Assembly: GCA_900771995.1 (NCBI GenBank)
Contig: CAAGQC010000017.1
Span: forward strand, 1 to 11,447
DNA from: Lachnospiraceae bacterium
GTDB taxonomy: Bacteria > Bacillota > Clostridia > Lachnospirales > Lachnospiraceae
Length of the DNA stretch: 11,447 nt
Direction: 5' to 3'
Within the stretch, counting starts at the first letter, position 1. Each line of letters starts with the position of its first letter. Below are positions 6,511 to 11,447 of this stretch, piece after piece. The notes below the pieces were generated by a model, which did no database searches, was not told where the DNA came from, and saw only the letters and a list, made by a program, of their open reading frames with translations. Position numbers and translations under genes: made by a program.

Positions 6511-7350
6511 ATGCATTATGAACTCTACTTAGACAGTCTGTTCCTCCTGAATTTCGGCATGAATCTGTTGCTGCTCAGCCTGGTGGATCACAGCATAGGC
6601 CACACTGCCACGTGGTATCGGCTGTTGTCAGGGGCGGGAATCGGAGCGGGCTGCTATCTGCTCCCTTTTTTATGGAACGGAACCGCAGCCGGAAAGCTGT
6701 TGCTTTGTTTTCTGCCGGGGACGCTGCTTATGCTGTATGTGGCGTTTCCCATCCGGAGCCTCAGAACCCTGTGGACCTGTTTCCGCAAACTGATGCTTTT
6801 CACCTTTCTGATCGGCGGCATCCTCGTGGCCCTGCTTCGGGGACTCCCCATGGGAAGAAAATATCTGCCCGGCATCGGGATCCTCATGGGCGTTGGAGCC
6901 TTTTCCGGCTGGGTATTGCTGCGGGGACGGAAAAGGGAAAAGGAGCAGGCCGGCTATTGTGAGGTGGTACTGCAGGGAGCAAAGGAAACACTTCGCATCC
7001 AGGCATTGATAGATTCCGGCAACACCCTGATAGAACCCATCAGCGGAGCGCCGGTGTCGGTGCTGGATGCCGGAATATTTGACCGGCTGTGGCCGGAGGG
7101 TCTGCCCGGATTCCGGGCGATTCCTTATCACAGTGTGGGGAAAAAGAGCGGGATCCTGAAAGGATATCCGGTGCCGCAGATGACGATCATACATCAGGGG
7201 GTGGAACGGGAACATAGAAACGTATATCTGGCGGTGAGCGGGGAGATCGCGGGAGAAGACCTTCCGATGCTGATCAATCCCGCATTGCTGCAGGAGACAG
7301 ACGGAATACGAAGGAAGAAAGAAAAACTTCAGGATAAAGTTTCAGAATAA
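6511..7350 (+). CDS. spoIIGA: Sporulation sigma-E factor-processing peptidase SpoIIGA
   Basis: SpoIIGA is a membrane-embedded aspartic protease of the mother cell that cleaves the pro-peptide from pro-sigma-E after a forespore signal. The first 140 or so residues are a run of hydrophobic segments consistent with about five membrane helices. The C-terminal half is a soluble retropepsin-like domain with the catalytic signature LID168-SGNTLIEP. The total of 279 residues is slightly shorter than the Bacillus protein. ATG 6511 is chosen because AAGGAGG (6498-6504) lies six bases before it and the protein then begins MHYELYLDSLFLLNF; the GTG at 6508 is too close to that site. Its substrate gene sigE follows after 53 bp, the standard pairing. 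Confidence 0.95.
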   Translation: MHYELYLDSLFLLNFGMNLLLLSLVDHSIGHTATWYRLLSGAGIGAGCYLLPFLWNGTAAGKLLLCFLPGTLLMLYVAFPIRSLRTLWTCFRKLMLFTFLIGGILVALLRGLPMGRKYLPGIGILMGVGAFSGWVLLRGRKREKEQAGYCEVVLQGAKETLRIQALIDSGNTLIEPISGAPVSVLDAGIFDRLWPEGLPGFRAIPYHSVGKKSGILKGYPVPQMTIIHQGVEREHRNVYLAVSGEIAGEDLPMLINPALLQETDGIRRKKEKLQDKVSE

Positions 7351-7360
7351 AAATAAATGC

Positions 7361-7375
7361 GCCGGGTGAACCGGC
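7361..7375 (+). other. Small hairpin between spoIIGA and sigE
   Basis: GCCGG (7361-7365) and CCGGC (7371-7375) form a 5-bp GC stem with a GTGAA loop. There is no T run, so it is not a terminator. It could influence RNA stability between the two cistrons. Functional significance is unknown. Confidence 0.35.
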
Positions 7376-7403
7376 CGGGCTTAGGTGGCAGATAGGAGTA
7401 AAT

Positions 7404-8141
7404 ATGGTCTTAAAGATAGCAATACCGGGAAAAATGCAGTTTAAAATGATGCGCAGGGAGCCTTATCTGCTGCACCGGAAAGGGGATGTCCACTATATCG
7501 GAGGTGCGGAAGTCCTGCCGCCGCCCCTGCCCAGCGAGCAGGAGAATCAGGTGATCGGGGATCTGGGAACGGAGTACGAAGATGAGGCGAAAGCCATTCT
7601 CATCGAACACAACCTGCGCCTCGTGGTTTACATAGCCAAAAAATTCGATAATACCGGAGTGGGAGTGGAAGATCTGATCTCCATCGGTACCATCGGACTG
7701 ATCAAGTCCATCAACACCTTTAATCCGGAGAAAAATATCAAGCTGGCGACCTATGCGTCCCGGTGCATTGAAAATGAGATATTGATGTATCTGCGCCGGA
7801 ACAACAAAACGAAAATGGAAGTCTCCATTGACGAGCCGCTGAATGTGGACTGGGATGGCAATGAACTGCTGCTGTCGGATATTCTGGGGACGGATGAGGA
7901 TGTGATCTACCGGGGAATTGAGAACGAGGTGGAGCGGAAGCTTCTGATGAACGCTGTGAGCAAGCTGTCCAAGCGGGAGAAGACCATTGTTAGCCTCCGC
8001 TTCGGACTGGGAACGGTGGACGGACAGGAGATGACCCAGAAAGAGGTAGCCAGTCTTCTCGGAATCTCGCAATCCTATATTTCCAGACTGGAGAAAAAGA
8101 TCATGCGGCAGTTGAAAAAGGAGATCAGCCTGCATATTTGA
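7404..8141 (+). CDS. sigE: RNA polymerase sporulation sigma factor SigE (pro-sigma-E)
   Basis: Sigma-E directs the early mother-cell programme of sporulation. The 245-residue protein carries a basic, hydrophobic N-terminal pro-sequence (about residues 1-30, MVLKIAIPGKM onward) that should hold it at the membrane, followed by the mature start region around H30/Y31-IGG and the conserved VLPPPLP. Region 2 shows NLRLVVYIAKKF, EDLISIGTIGLIKS and ATYASRCIENEILMYLRR, almost identical in wording to Bacillus sigma-E. Region 4 shows TQKEVASLLGISQSYISRLEKK, the helix-turn-helix for -35 recognition. GGAG (7395-7398) is five bases from the ATG. It is cotranscribed with spoIIGA, whose product activates it. 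No clear terminator follows, and sigG is not directly downstream. Confidence 0.97.
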   Translation: MVLKIAIPGKMQFKMMRREPYLLHRKGDVHYIGGAEVLPPPLPSEQENQVIGDLGTEYEDEAKAILIEHNLRLVVYIAKKFDNTGVGVEDLISIGTIGLIKSINTFNPEKNIKLATYASRCIENEILMYLRRNNKTKMEVSIDEPLNVDWDGNELLLSDILGTDEDVIYRGIENEVERKLLMNAVSKLSKREKTIVSLRFGLGTVDGQEMTQKEVASLLGISQSYISRLEKKIMRQLKKEISLHI

Positions 8142-8143
8142 CT

Positions 8144-8172
8144 TTGCATTCCCGGGGGATACATGTTACTAT
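8144..8172 (+). promoter_or_regulatory. Predicted extended -10 sigma-A promoter
   Basis: TTGCAT (8144-8149) and TACTAT (8167-8172) are 17 bp apart, and TG at 8164-8165 forms an extended -10 (TGTTACTAT). It begins three bases after the sigE stop codon and would serve the small gene at 8233 and the VanZ gene. I tested sigma-E and sigma-G patterns here and the spacings do not fit. Confidence 0.55.
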
Positions 8173-8179
8173 AAAAGAG

Positions 8180-8194
8180 CGGGGCAGAGCCCCG
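8180..8194 (+). other. GC hairpin at predicted 5' end of the 8233 transcript
   Basis: CGGGGC (8180-8185), loop AGA, GCCCCG (8189-8194): a 6-bp stem with a 3-nt loop. It starts about where transcription from the promoter above should begin, so it may be a 5' stabilising stem-loop. It lacks a T run and is therefore a poor terminator for sigE. Confidence 0.4.
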
Positions 8195-8232
8195 GCTGGA
8201 AGGAAAAAGAAGAATCTAAGAAGGACAAAAGT

Positions 8233-8550
8233 ATGATACAGCGTGATGATATATTATCCATGGAATATTTGAAGAAGACGGAATTTACCGGCTGCCATCA
8301 GGGGATGCGTTACCGTCTGGAACAGACCACAGATCCCGAGGATCCGGAGGGCGGCAAGAAGCTTCTGGTGACGGTATGGCCGGAGCCCTTCAACTATTTC
8401 AAGACACCGGAGGAGAAGAAGCAGAGAGCAATGTTTTCTTTTGATGAAGATGGTGTAGTGGATGCGGTTGGCTGGATGAACGACAGACTGTTTGAGAATA
8501 AGAAGCTATGGGATGAGGCTCCTTCTCACTGGGACACTTATCAGATGTGA
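8233..8550 (+). CDS. Small uncharacterised protein, 105 residues
   Basis: I do not recognise a functional family. The protein is soluble-looking, charged and aromatic-rich, with no signal peptide, membrane helix or cysteine pair motif. It contains TEFTGCHQGMRYRLEQ, a hydrophobic strand KKLLVTVWPEPFNYF, then a helical charged segment TPEEKKQRAMFSFDEDGVVDAVGWMNDRLFE and ends SHWDTYQM. The layout suggests a small alpha/beta domain. AAGGA (8221-8225) lies seven bases before the ATG. It sits between sigE and a VanZ-family gene with 40 bp to the latter, so the two may share a transcript. It is probably a real gene given the ribosome site, promoter and codon pattern. Any assignment, such as to an acetyltransferase-like family, would be a guess. 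Confidence 0.85.
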   Translation: MIQRDDILSMEYLKKTEFTGCHQGMRYRLEQTTDPEDPEGGKKLLVTVWPEPFNYFKTPEEKKQRAMFSFDEDGVVDAVGWMNDRLFENKKLWDEAPSHWDTYQM

Positions 8551-8590
8551 AAACGGGAATTTTAAGAGACAGATATAGGATGAAGATAGA

Positions 8591-9136
8591 ATGATTTGGA
8601 AATATATAATAAAGGATTTGGGCGATGCCATGCAGTACCTGCCTTATGGTATCATGGCGGGGGCTGTCATGGGACTGATCCTGAACGGAATGAATGCCAG
8701 GAGAGAGCGGAAAGGGAAAGAAGCATTTCCCATGGCGGGTCTCATGGCTTTTTCGCTGTACCTGATGATCATACTGGTGATCACCTTTTTTTCCAGAGAG
8801 GACGGCAGCCGGATCGGCATGGATCTGGAGCTTTTCTCCACCTGGGGGATCAATACAAGAAACAATGCCTTTGTAGTGGAAAATGTACTGCTGTTTATTC
8901 CCTACGGGTTTGCCTGCCCCTGGGCATTTCCCTGGCTTCGGGGATTTTTCCGGAATACATTTGCGGCATTTGTGACAAGTCTGGGTGTCGAGACGATCCA
9001 GCTGATCACCGGCAGAGGATATTTTCAGGTGGATGACATCCTGACGAACGTGCTGGGAGCCGTGATCGGGTATGTGATCTTCTGGCTGCTGCACCACATC
9101 ATACAGGGGATCCGCAGATCCGACCTCAGGCAGTAA
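8591..9136 (+). CDS. VanZ-family membrane protein
   Basis: This 181-residue protein has the VanZ-like domain: about five hydrophobic segments (about 15-33, 50-68, 96-113, 119-138 and 150-171) with the family signatures E97-NVLLFIPYG and E134-TIQLITGRGYFQVDDILTNVLGAVIGY, including D148-D149. VanZ was named for low-level teicoplanin resistance in enterococci, but most chromosomal members have no known role and this one should not be read as a resistance gene. Other family members are proposed to act at the cell envelope. A weak AGGA site (8577-8580) is about ten bases upstream. Its last 11 bp overlap the 3' end of sigG on the opposite strand, with no obvious terminator between them. Confidence 0.88.
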   Translation: MIWKYIIKDLGDAMQYLPYGIMAGAVMGLILNGMNARRERKGKEAFPMAGLMAFSLYLMIILVITFFSREDGSRIGMDLELFSTWGINTRNNAFVVENVLLFIPYGFACPWAFPWLRGFFRNTFAAFVTSLGVETIQLITGRGYFQVDDILTNVLGAVIGYVIFWLLHHIIQGIRRSDLRQ

Positions 9137-9905
9137 GATAGCCACGCATGGCTTTTAATGCATTTTTCTCGAGACGGGAGACCTGCGCCTGGGAGATGCC
9201 GATCATGTCGGCCACTTCGGTCTGGGTCTTACCTTCGAAAAAGCGCAGGGAGATGATATGGCGTTCCCTGTCATTCAGACGTTTCATGGCTTCACTGAGG
9301 GAGAGATGTTCCACCCACGTCTCTTCCTTATTTTTTTTGTCGCTGATCTGGTCCATGACATAGAGTGTGTCACCGCCGTCGGTGTAGACCGGCTCGTAGA
9401 GACTCATGGGATTCTGCATGGCATCCAGGGCATAGACGATGTCTTCCTTGGAGATGCCGACCTCCGCGGCGATCTCTTCCATGGTGGGCTCCTTCAGATT
9501 TTTCCGGGTCAATGTGTCTCTGGCGTAGATCGCTTTGTAAGCGGTATCTTTCAGAGAACGGGAGACCCGGATGCTGTTATTGTCCCGTAAGAATCTGCGG
9601 ATCTCCCCGATGATCATGGGGACCGCATAGGTGGAGAATTTTACCCCCAGTGTGGAGTCAAAGTTGTCGATGGCTTTGATCAGGCCGATACAGCCGATCT
9701 GGAACAGATCATCCACATTTTCCGCACTGCCCGAAAAACGTTTGATCACGCTTAAGACCAGACGTAAATTTCCTTCGATATAGGTCTCTCTGGCCGCCGT
9801 GTCTCCCTCCCGGATCTTCGCAAAGAGAGCCTCCTTGTCCGCTGCTTTTAATAGAGGCAGCTTTGCTGTATTGACGCCGCAGATTTCCACTTTTCCCTGT
9901 ACCAT
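9126..9905 (-). CDS. sigG: RNA polymerase sporulation sigma factor SigG
   Basis: Sigma-G drives the late forespore programme after engulfment. The 259-residue protein opens with VQGKVEICGVNTAKLPLLK, the family-specific N-terminus (KVEICGV), then shows region 2 (NLRLVLSVIKRF, DDLFQIGCIGLIKAIDNFD, STYAVPMIIGEIRRFLRDNN), region 3 (RVSRSLKDTAYKA) and the region 4 helix-turn-helix (TQTEVADMIGISQAQVSRLEKN). The start is supported by GGGAGG (9911-9916 on the minus strand) five bases upstream. Residue E44 stands where Bacillus sigma-G has Asn45. Unlike in B. subtilis, the gene is not downstream of sigE in the same direction: it faces it, separated by two genes, and overlaps the VanZ gene end. A sigma-F-like promoter lies upstream. 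Confidence 0.96.
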   Translation of the reverse strand: MVQGKVEICGVNTAKLPLLKAADKEALFAKIREGDTAARETYIEGNLRLVLSVIKRFSGSAENVDDLFQIGCIGLIKAIDNFDSTLGVKFSTYAVPMIIGEIRRFLRDNNSIRVSRSLKDTAYKAIYARDTLTRKNLKEPTMEEIAAEVGISKEDIVYALDAMQNPMSLYEPVYTDGGDTLYVMDQISDKKNKEETWVEHLSLSEAMKRLNDRERHIISLRFFEGKTQTEVADMIGISQAQVSRLEKNALKAMRGYLTA

Positions 9906-9942
9906 AGAGACCTCCCGATGTTGTTGTGATTTTGGATACCTA

Positions 9943-9972
9943 CATTATTTACAGGACGGTAAGTGGATATAC
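9943..9972 (-). promoter_or_regulatory. Predicted sigma-F/sigma-G-type promoter of sigG
   Basis: Reading the minus strand, GTATA (9968-9972) fits the sigma-F -35 GYATA, and after 15 bp GTAAATAATG (9952-9943) fits the -10 GGNNANAHTR with one mismatch. In Bacillus sigG is transcribed by sigma-F and then by sigma-G itself. The same -35 is also compatible with a weaker sigma-G -10 at 18 bp. The leader to the ATG is about 30 nt. Confidence 0.5.
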
Positions 9973-10002
9973 CGGAAAGGGGGATTTTCCATTTTTTCCC
10001 GA

Positions 10003-10029
10003 ACAGGAAACTGCGGGGAACATATAATA
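10003..10029 (+). promoter_or_regulatory. Candidate promoter of ymxH: sigma-K-like, or sigma-A -10 only
   Basis: AC at 10003-10004, a 16-bp spacer and CATATAATA (10021-10029) match the sigma-K pattern AC-N16-CATANNNTA exactly. The same bases include a perfect TATAAT (10023-10028), but the matching -35 for sigma-A (CGAACA, 10000-10005) has only three of six bases. CATATAAT also fits a sigma-E -10 without a convincing -35. Confidence 0.4.
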
Positions 10030-10058
10030 ATATAGAAGGAAAACGCAAGGAGCAAAGG

Positions 10059-10292
10059 ATGCTTTTTTCCGAATTAAAATGTAAAGATGTGATCAATGTC
10101 AGAGACTGTAAAAAGCTGGGGCATGTCTGTGATCTGGAGTTCGACGAGTGCAGCGGATGCATCTGTAAGATCATGGTGCCGGGAGGAAACCAGTGGCTGG
10201 GATTCCTGCGCTGTGAACCCAATATCGTCATTCCGTACAAGGACATCAGACAGATCGGCCCGGACATAATTTTAGTTGACATTAACTGCTGA
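10059..10292 (+). CDS. YlmC/YmxH family PRC-barrel sporulation protein
   Basis: This 77-residue protein is a single small PRC-barrel-type beta domain: MLFSELKCKDVINVRDCKKLGHVCDLEFDE, then SGCICKIMVPGG, GFLRCEPNIVIPYKDIRQIGPDIILVD. The wording, especially IPYKDIRQIGPDIILV, matches the YlmC/YmxH family, which is annotated as sporulation-related in Firmicutes; the biochemical role is unknown. ATG 10059 is chosen over upstream in-frame starts because AAGGAG (10047-10052) is six bases away and the family begins here. Five cysteines, including CSGCIC, are notable for such a short protein. It is divergent from sigG with 153 bp between their starts, a neighbourhood common in Clostridia. The nrdR promoter lies inside its last codons. 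Confidence 0.92.
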   Translation: MLFSELKCKDVINVRDCKKLGHVCDLEFDECSGCICKIMVPGGNQWLGFLRCEPNIVIPYKDIRQIGPDIILVDINC

Positions 10293-10304
10293 ATCTTCTA
10301 TAAT
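10276..10304 (+). promoter_or_regulatory. Consensus sigma-A promoter of nrdR
   Basis: TTGACA (10276-10281) and TATAAT (10299-10304) are both perfect and exactly 17 bp apart. The -35 hexamer is part of the coding sequence for the final residues of the YmxH protein, whose stop codon is at 10290-10292. The expected start near 10311 gives a leader of about 35 nt to the nrdR ATG. No NrdR-box-like palindrome is evident around it. Confidence 0.88.
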
Positions 10305-10345
10305 CTTAACATAAATAACACGTGGTTTTTATAAGGAGGATGCCT

Positions 10346-10810
10346 ATGAAATGTCCATTCTGTAGCCATGAAAATACCAGAGTCATCGATTCGAGACCGG
10401 CGGAAGATAACAACTCCATTCGCCGCCGCCGGGTATGTGATGAATGCGGTAAGCGATTCACCACTTACGAGAAGATCGAGACGATCCCGCTGATCATTAT
10501 TAAAAAGGACAACAACAGGGAAGCTTATGACCGTGCCAAGATCGAGGCCGGGGTGCTCAGAGCCTGTCATAAGCGTCCGGTCAGTGCGCAGCAGATCACC
10601 ACTCTGGTGGATGAGGTGGAGAACGAGATTTTCAACAGGGAAGAACGGGAGATCCCCAGTGGAACCATCGGTGAACTTGTGATGAACAAGTTAAAGGATC
10701 TGGATGCGGTTGCTTATGTAAGATTCGCTTCGGTTTACCGGGAATTCAAGGATGTGAATACCTTCATGGATGAACTGAAGAGTGTTCTCAACGATAAGAA
10801 TCACAATTAA
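10346..10810 (+). CDS. nrdR: Transcriptional repressor NrdR
   Basis: NrdR senses dATP/ATP and represses ribonucleotide reductase genes by binding paired NrdR boxes. The 154-residue protein has the N-terminal zinc ribbon C3-PFC6 and C31-DEC34, the linker DSRPAEDNNSIRRRRVC and an ATP-cone domain (about residues 49-139) with RDNN-like and REIPSGTIGELVMNKLKDLDAVAYVRFASVYREF segments, all diagnostic. ATG 10346 gives the standard start MKCPFC and has AAGGAGG (10333-10339) six bases before it; ATG 10340 would overlap that site. It has its own strong promoter and no clear terminator after it. No ribonucleotide reductase gene is in the window, so its targets lie elsewhere. Confidence 0.97.
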   Translation: MKCPFCSHENTRVIDSRPAEDNNSIRRRRVCDECGKRFTTYEKIETIPLIIIKKDNNREAYDRAKIEAGVLRACHKRPVSAQQITTLVDEVENEIFNREEREIPSGTIGELVMNKLKDLDAVAYVRFASVYREFKDVNTFMDELKSVLNDKNHN

Positions 10811-10824
10811 AATCAGAACAGGAC

Positions 10825-10851
10825 TTAACTTTTCATAAAATCCGTCGATAA
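10825..10851 (+). promoter_or_regulatory. Candidate sigma-28 (SigD/FliA) flagellar promoter
   Basis: TTAACTTT (10825-10832), an 11-bp spacer and GTCGATAA (10844-10851) match the sigma-28 consensus TAAAGTTT-N11-GCCGATAA at 13 of 16 positions with the exact spacing. It lies just after nrdR and about 85 bp before the start codon of the next gene. No good sigma-A promoter competes in this gap. Confidence 0.5.
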
Positions 10852-10937
10852 TATAGTTGAAAAGAAGATAAAATTTCGCATTTTACCGAAGGAACGGATG
10901 CGGATTACGGAAAAACAAAGGACAAGGAGGTGAGTAC

Positions 10938-11309
10938 ATGGGAATCAACAGTGTGAACGGAATCGGCAGAATGCAGGATTACAGTATCCAGATGCCGGAC
11001 TACACGAAGCAGCCGGCGAAGACAGTGATCGTGGAAGAGCCCGCCGCAGAATCTCATGTAGCATCTTCTGGACAGATAGATACCGGAAATGCAGGGCAGG
11101 CCGCGGAGCAGCCACAGAAGCCCTCCGTCAATGCGGCACTGGATGACATTTCCATTACTTTTCACAAGCAGGATGATTTCGGCTACATCGGCAGAGACAG
11201 CGATATCCACTCTCTGGATGTGGAAAAGGCGATCTCGGATATGCGCAAGGATCAGATCCTGCAGCAGTACCAGTATTTTGTGGGAAGCAAGACTGTATTT
11301 ACGGAATAG
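10938..11309 (+). CDS. Uncharacterised 123-residue protein, possibly motility-linked
   Basis: I do not recognise a defined family. The protein starts MGINSVNGIGRMQDYSIQM, has a disordered Pro/Ala/Glu/Gln-rich middle (about residues 25-70), then a compact C-terminal part ALDDISITFHKQDDFGYIGRDSD followed by an amphipathic helix, LDVEKAISDMRKDQILQQYQ, ending YFVGSKTVF. There is no signal peptide or membrane helix. The short N-terminus, disordered linker and ordered C-terminal domain recall small FlaG-type flagellar accessory proteins, but sequence similarity to FlaG is not evident. AAGGAGGTGA (10924-10933) is a near-ideal ribosome site, suggesting high expression, and a sigma-28-like promoter lies upstream. 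The motility link is inference. A 66-bp repeat begins 18 bp after the stop. Confidence 0.85.
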   Translation: MGINSVNGIGRMQDYSIQMPDYTKQPAKTVIVEEPAAESHVASSGQIDTGNAGQAAEQPQKPSVNAALDDISITFHKQDDFGYIGRDSDIHSLDVEKAISDMRKDQILQQYQYFVGSKTVFTE

Positions 11310-11327
11310 CAAAATAGTAAAAATAAT

Positions 11328-11393
11328 GTAACTATTCAGCACCACATTCGCAAAATCGCTGCGATGCAGCTTCCCTTTTGCTCATGTGGTTAC
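11328..11393 (-). repeat. 66-bp structured repeat, copy 2 (inverted)
   Basis: This is the reverse complement of positions 1-66 with two differences (11344 and 11373). The similarity stops sharply at GTAAC on the inner side: the flanks next to both copies are A/T-rich but not alignable, so the repeat unit is delimited at 66 bp at least on that side. It lies directly after the stop codon of the preceding gene. Confidence 0.85.
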
Positions 11394-11412
11394 TTCGCCA
11401 TATAAATTTAGC

Positions 11413-11442
11413 CATAATTGCTCATGCAAGCATGGCATTATG
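11413..11442. repeat. Imperfect 30-bp palindrome at the right edge
   Basis: CATAAT (11413-11418) pairs with ATTATG (11437-11442), and CATGC (11423-11427) pairs with GCATG (11430-11434) around an AA loop, with GC pairing between them and small bulges. No T run follows before the window ends, so a terminator cannot be claimed. It may be a structured intergenic element or part of a larger repeat. Confidence 0.45.
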
Positions 11443-11447
11443 TCTAA

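Noticed and set aside
7410..8135. 241-residue minus-strand open frame opposite sigE
   Set aside because: It mirrors a highly conserved sigma factor gene; the translation shows no family motif and is a by-product of codon bias.
8132..8165. Sigma-E or sigma-G promoter before the 8233 gene
   Set aside because: GCATATT and GATACATG are about 19 bp apart, too far for sigma-E; GCATT to CATGTTA is only 11 bp, too short for sigma-G. The extended -10 sigma-A reading fits better.
8591..9136. Glycopeptide resistance gene (vanZ)
   Set aside because: Only the family domain is shared. There is no van cluster nearby and chromosomal VanZ-like proteins are common without known resistance function.
10322..10345. 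Extended NrdR N-terminus from an upstream alternative start
   Set aside because: It would cover the AAGGAGG ribosome site, and NrdR proteins begin at MKCPFC.
1..11393. The two 66-bp repeats as terminal repeats of one transposon or genomic island
   Set aside because: There is no transposase or integrase and the genes inside are core division and sporulation genes. Independent copies of a small dispersed element are more likely.
1..11447. CRISPR array, tRNA, rRNA or prophage genes
   Set aside because: No regularly spaced repeats, tRNA-like cloverleaf, rRNA sequence or phage gene was seen on either strand by eye.

Overview
The window is a chromosomal segment from a spore-forming Firmicute, most likely a Clostridia of the Lachnospiraceae type. 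This rests on gene content, on protein wording typical of that group (RsmH, NrdR, YmxH, SigG), on strong AGGAGG-type ribosome binding sites and on consensus sigma-A promoters. The species cannot be named from sequence alone. I see no exotic defence, CRISPR or mobile gene system. The coding content is mostly core, and the interest lies in regulatory architecture and gene order.

Left part (1-4516): a 66-bp structured repeat, two tandem rho-independent terminators that close an upstream unit outside the window, then a promoter and a four-repeat MraZ operator. These lead into the head of the division/cell-wall (dcw) cluster: mraZ, rsmH, ftsL and an FtsI-type class B penicillin-binding protein. 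The roughly 300 bases before mraZ hold no gene, only these signals. A perfect 15-bp-stem terminator follows the first PBP.

Middle (4588-8141): a second class B PBP (SpoVD-like by position, with KTA instead of KTG), then spoIIGA and sigE behind a promoter with Spo0A boxes and an unusually long 21-bp spacer. SpoIIGA is the membrane protease that matures pro-sigma-E in the mother cell. The usual dcw genes mraY, murD, ftsW/spoVE, murG and ftsQ are absent between the PBPs and spoIIGA.

Right part (8142-11447): a small unrecognised protein and a VanZ-family membrane protein on the plus strand converge on, and overlap by 11 bp, sigG on the minus strand. In Bacillus subtilis sigG instead lies directly downstream of sigE in the same direction. 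Divergent from sigG are a YlmC/YmxH PRC-barrel protein and nrdR, which has a consensus sigma-A promoter inside the end of ymxH. Then comes a 123-residue unrecognised protein behind a sigma-28-like promoter, suggesting a link to motility. A second copy of the 66-bp repeat, in inverted orientation, follows. The two copies bracket almost the whole window.

Together the genes link vegetative division (MraZ, RsmH, FtsL, FtsI) to sporulation (SpoIIGA, sigma-E, sigma-G, possibly the second PBP and YmxH).
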